Below the pieces are notes generated by a model that saw only the letters and a program-made list of their open reading frames with translations, had not been told where the DNA came from and did not search any database. Position numbers and translations under genes: made by a program. From positions 1 to 14,139 of the forward strand of contig JBKOUM010000134.1 in the NCBI GenBank assembly GCA_046723385.1: a stretch of DNA of 14,139 nt, written 5' to 3'. Within the stretch, counting starts at the first letter, position 1; each line of letters opens with the position of its first letter. The stretch is from AC-51 sp046723385 (GTDB lineage Bacteria > Actinomycetota > UBA4738 > HRBIN12). Shown piece after piece: positions 13,357-14,139 of this stretch.

Positions 13357-14139
13357 CCCGAGCTCTTTCCCCACCCGCTCGAACGAGGCGATCGCCTCGA
13401 CCAGGTCGTCGGCCGTGTGATCGGCCGTCACGATCGTGCGGACGCGCGCCCTTCCCTTCGGGACGGTCGGATAGACGATCGCCGGACAGAACACGCCCTC
13501 GTCGAAGAGCCGGCGGGCGAAGGTCTGCGTGGCCGTCTCGTCGCCCGTGATCACCGGGGTGATCGGCGTCTCCGAATCCCCGGTGTCGAAGCCCAGACCG
13601 TGCAGGCCGGCCTTCAGCGTCGCCGTATTCTCCCACAGCCGGTCGAGGCGCTCGGGCTCGTCGCCGAGGATCGCGAGCGCCTCGATGCACGCGGCGACCA
13701 CGGAGGGAGGCGCGCTCGTCGAGAAGAGGTACGGGCGTCCGCGGTTCTGCAGCCACCGGGTCAGATGCGGGGGGCCGGCGATGAAGCCCCCCAGGACGCC
13801 GAAGGCTTTCGAGAGGGTCCCCACCTGGACGTCGACGCGACCGTGGACCCCGAAGTGGTCCACGGTTCCGGCGCCTCCCGCGCCGAGGACGCCGGAAGCG
13901 TGGGCGTCGTCGACCATCATGATGGCGTCGCGTCGCTCGGCGACCTCCACGCGGTCGCCGAGCGGCGCGATGTCGCCGTCCATCGAGAACACACCGTCGG
14001 TGATCAAGAGCTGGCGCCGGCCCGGGCGCGCGGTCTCGACGAGCAGCCGTTCCGCGTCTGCCGGATCGCGGTGCTCGAACACCTTGATCTCGGCCTTCGA
14101 CAGGCGCGCGCCGTCGATGATCGACGCATGGTTCAGACG
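13342..14139 (-). CDS. PLP-dependent 2-amino-3-ketobutyrate CoA ligase/AONS-type acyltransferase (5' partial)
   Basis: Alpha-oxoamine synthase family enzyme condensing an acyl-CoA with a small amino acid. The last 265 residues are visible; the frame runs through the window edge, where it begins RLNHASIIDGARLSKAE, a KBL signature. An internal GTG at 14082 is not the start. Visible marks are TDGVFSMDGDIAPL, MVDDAHASG (77-82, PLP ring contacts Asp and His), Schiff-base lysine Lys111 in GTLSKAFG, and the substrate-gate RPYLFSTS. The ending YPTVPKGRARVRTIVTADHT, then ERVGKELGLL, resembles glycine C-acetyltransferases of the bacterial kbl type more than BioF, so threonine/glycine interconversion is favoured over biotin synthesis. 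It converges on the TetR gene with a 15-bp overlap; any partner gene such as threonine dehydrogenase would be beyond the edge. Confidence 0.85.
   Translation of the reverse strand, partial: RLNHASIIDGARLSKAEIKVFEHRDPADAERLLVETARPGRRQLLITDGVFSMDGDIAPLGDRVEVAERRDAIMMVDDAHASGVLGAGGAGTVDHFGVHGRVDVQVGTLSKAFGVLGGFIAGPPHLTRWLQNRGRPYLFSTSAPPSVVAACIEALAILGDEPERLDRLWENTATLKAGLHGLGFDTGDSETPITPVITGDETATQTFARRLFDEGVFCPAIVYPTVPKGRARVRTIVTADHTADDLVEAIASFERVGKELGLLSG

Noticed and set aside
1..14139. Mobile element, CRISPR array, toxin-antitoxin or phage defence system.
   Set aside because: No transposase, integrase, regularly spaced repeats or nuclease/toxin families were seen; nearly every base is accounted for by metabolic, transport and regulatory genes.

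Overview
The window is very GC-rich with strongly G/C-biased third codon positions, and it has very short intergenic gaps. TANNNT or TATANN -10 boxes sit almost on top of start codons, which suggests leaderless transcription. Together with an MMPL exporter, a DUF3054 protein and a Tat-dependent lipoprotein, this points to a chromosomal segment of an actinobacterium (Actinomycetota), perhaps an uncultured lineage. That placement is an inference from style and gene families. I see no rRNA, tRNA, CRISPR array, transposase, integrase or phage gene.

Left part (1-6259): a complete polyamine-type (PotABCD-like) ABC importer is present, but it is scattered over three transcription units. The two permeases (3-905, cut by the window edge, and 902-1801) run rightwards with a 4-bp overlap. 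The ATPase (1805-2929) runs leftwards, meeting the second permease tail to tail. It is divergent from a YbjJ-like MFS transporter (3004-4215), which is followed by a small orphan lipoprotein (4267-4770). The substrate-binding protein (4740-6008, minus) has a Tat signal and a lipobox. Its start lies inside a small ABM-like alpha/beta-barrel protein (5975-6259, minus), behind a very strong Shine-Dalgarno sequence.

Middle part (6276-10082): an SDR of the PECR/citronellol-dehydrogenase type (6324-7142, minus) lies upstream of the ABM gene on the same strand. It is head to head with an alpha/beta hydrolase (7153-8010), with at most 10 bp between the start codons. The hydrolase is followed by a short membrane protein (8015-8260). 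Then comes a minus-strand pair, a DUF3054 membrane protein (9684-10082) and a PuuB/DadA-like FAD amine oxidoreductase (8257-9687), overlapping by ATGA.

Right part (10133-14139): an MMPL/RND exporter (10192-12543, minus) is divergent from a TetR-family regulator (12670-13356, plus). The intergenic space holds a consensus-like promoter for the exporter, TTGACA-17-TATCCT. Its -10 box sits in the centre of a 35-bp inverted repeat, a convincing TetR operator. A perfect 14-bp hairpin follows the exporter gene. The last gene, cut by the window edge, is a PLP-dependent 2-amino-3-ketobutyrate CoA ligase/AONS-type enzyme (13342-14139, minus).

Functional reading: the Pot-like importer and the PuuB-like oxidase would fit uptake and oxidation of a polyamine or similar amine, but they are not one operon, so this is only a hypothesis. 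The TetR/MMPL pair looks like a self-contained repressible export module. I do not see a clearly new biological system. The most notable features are the compact junctions, the split importer and the operator architecture.
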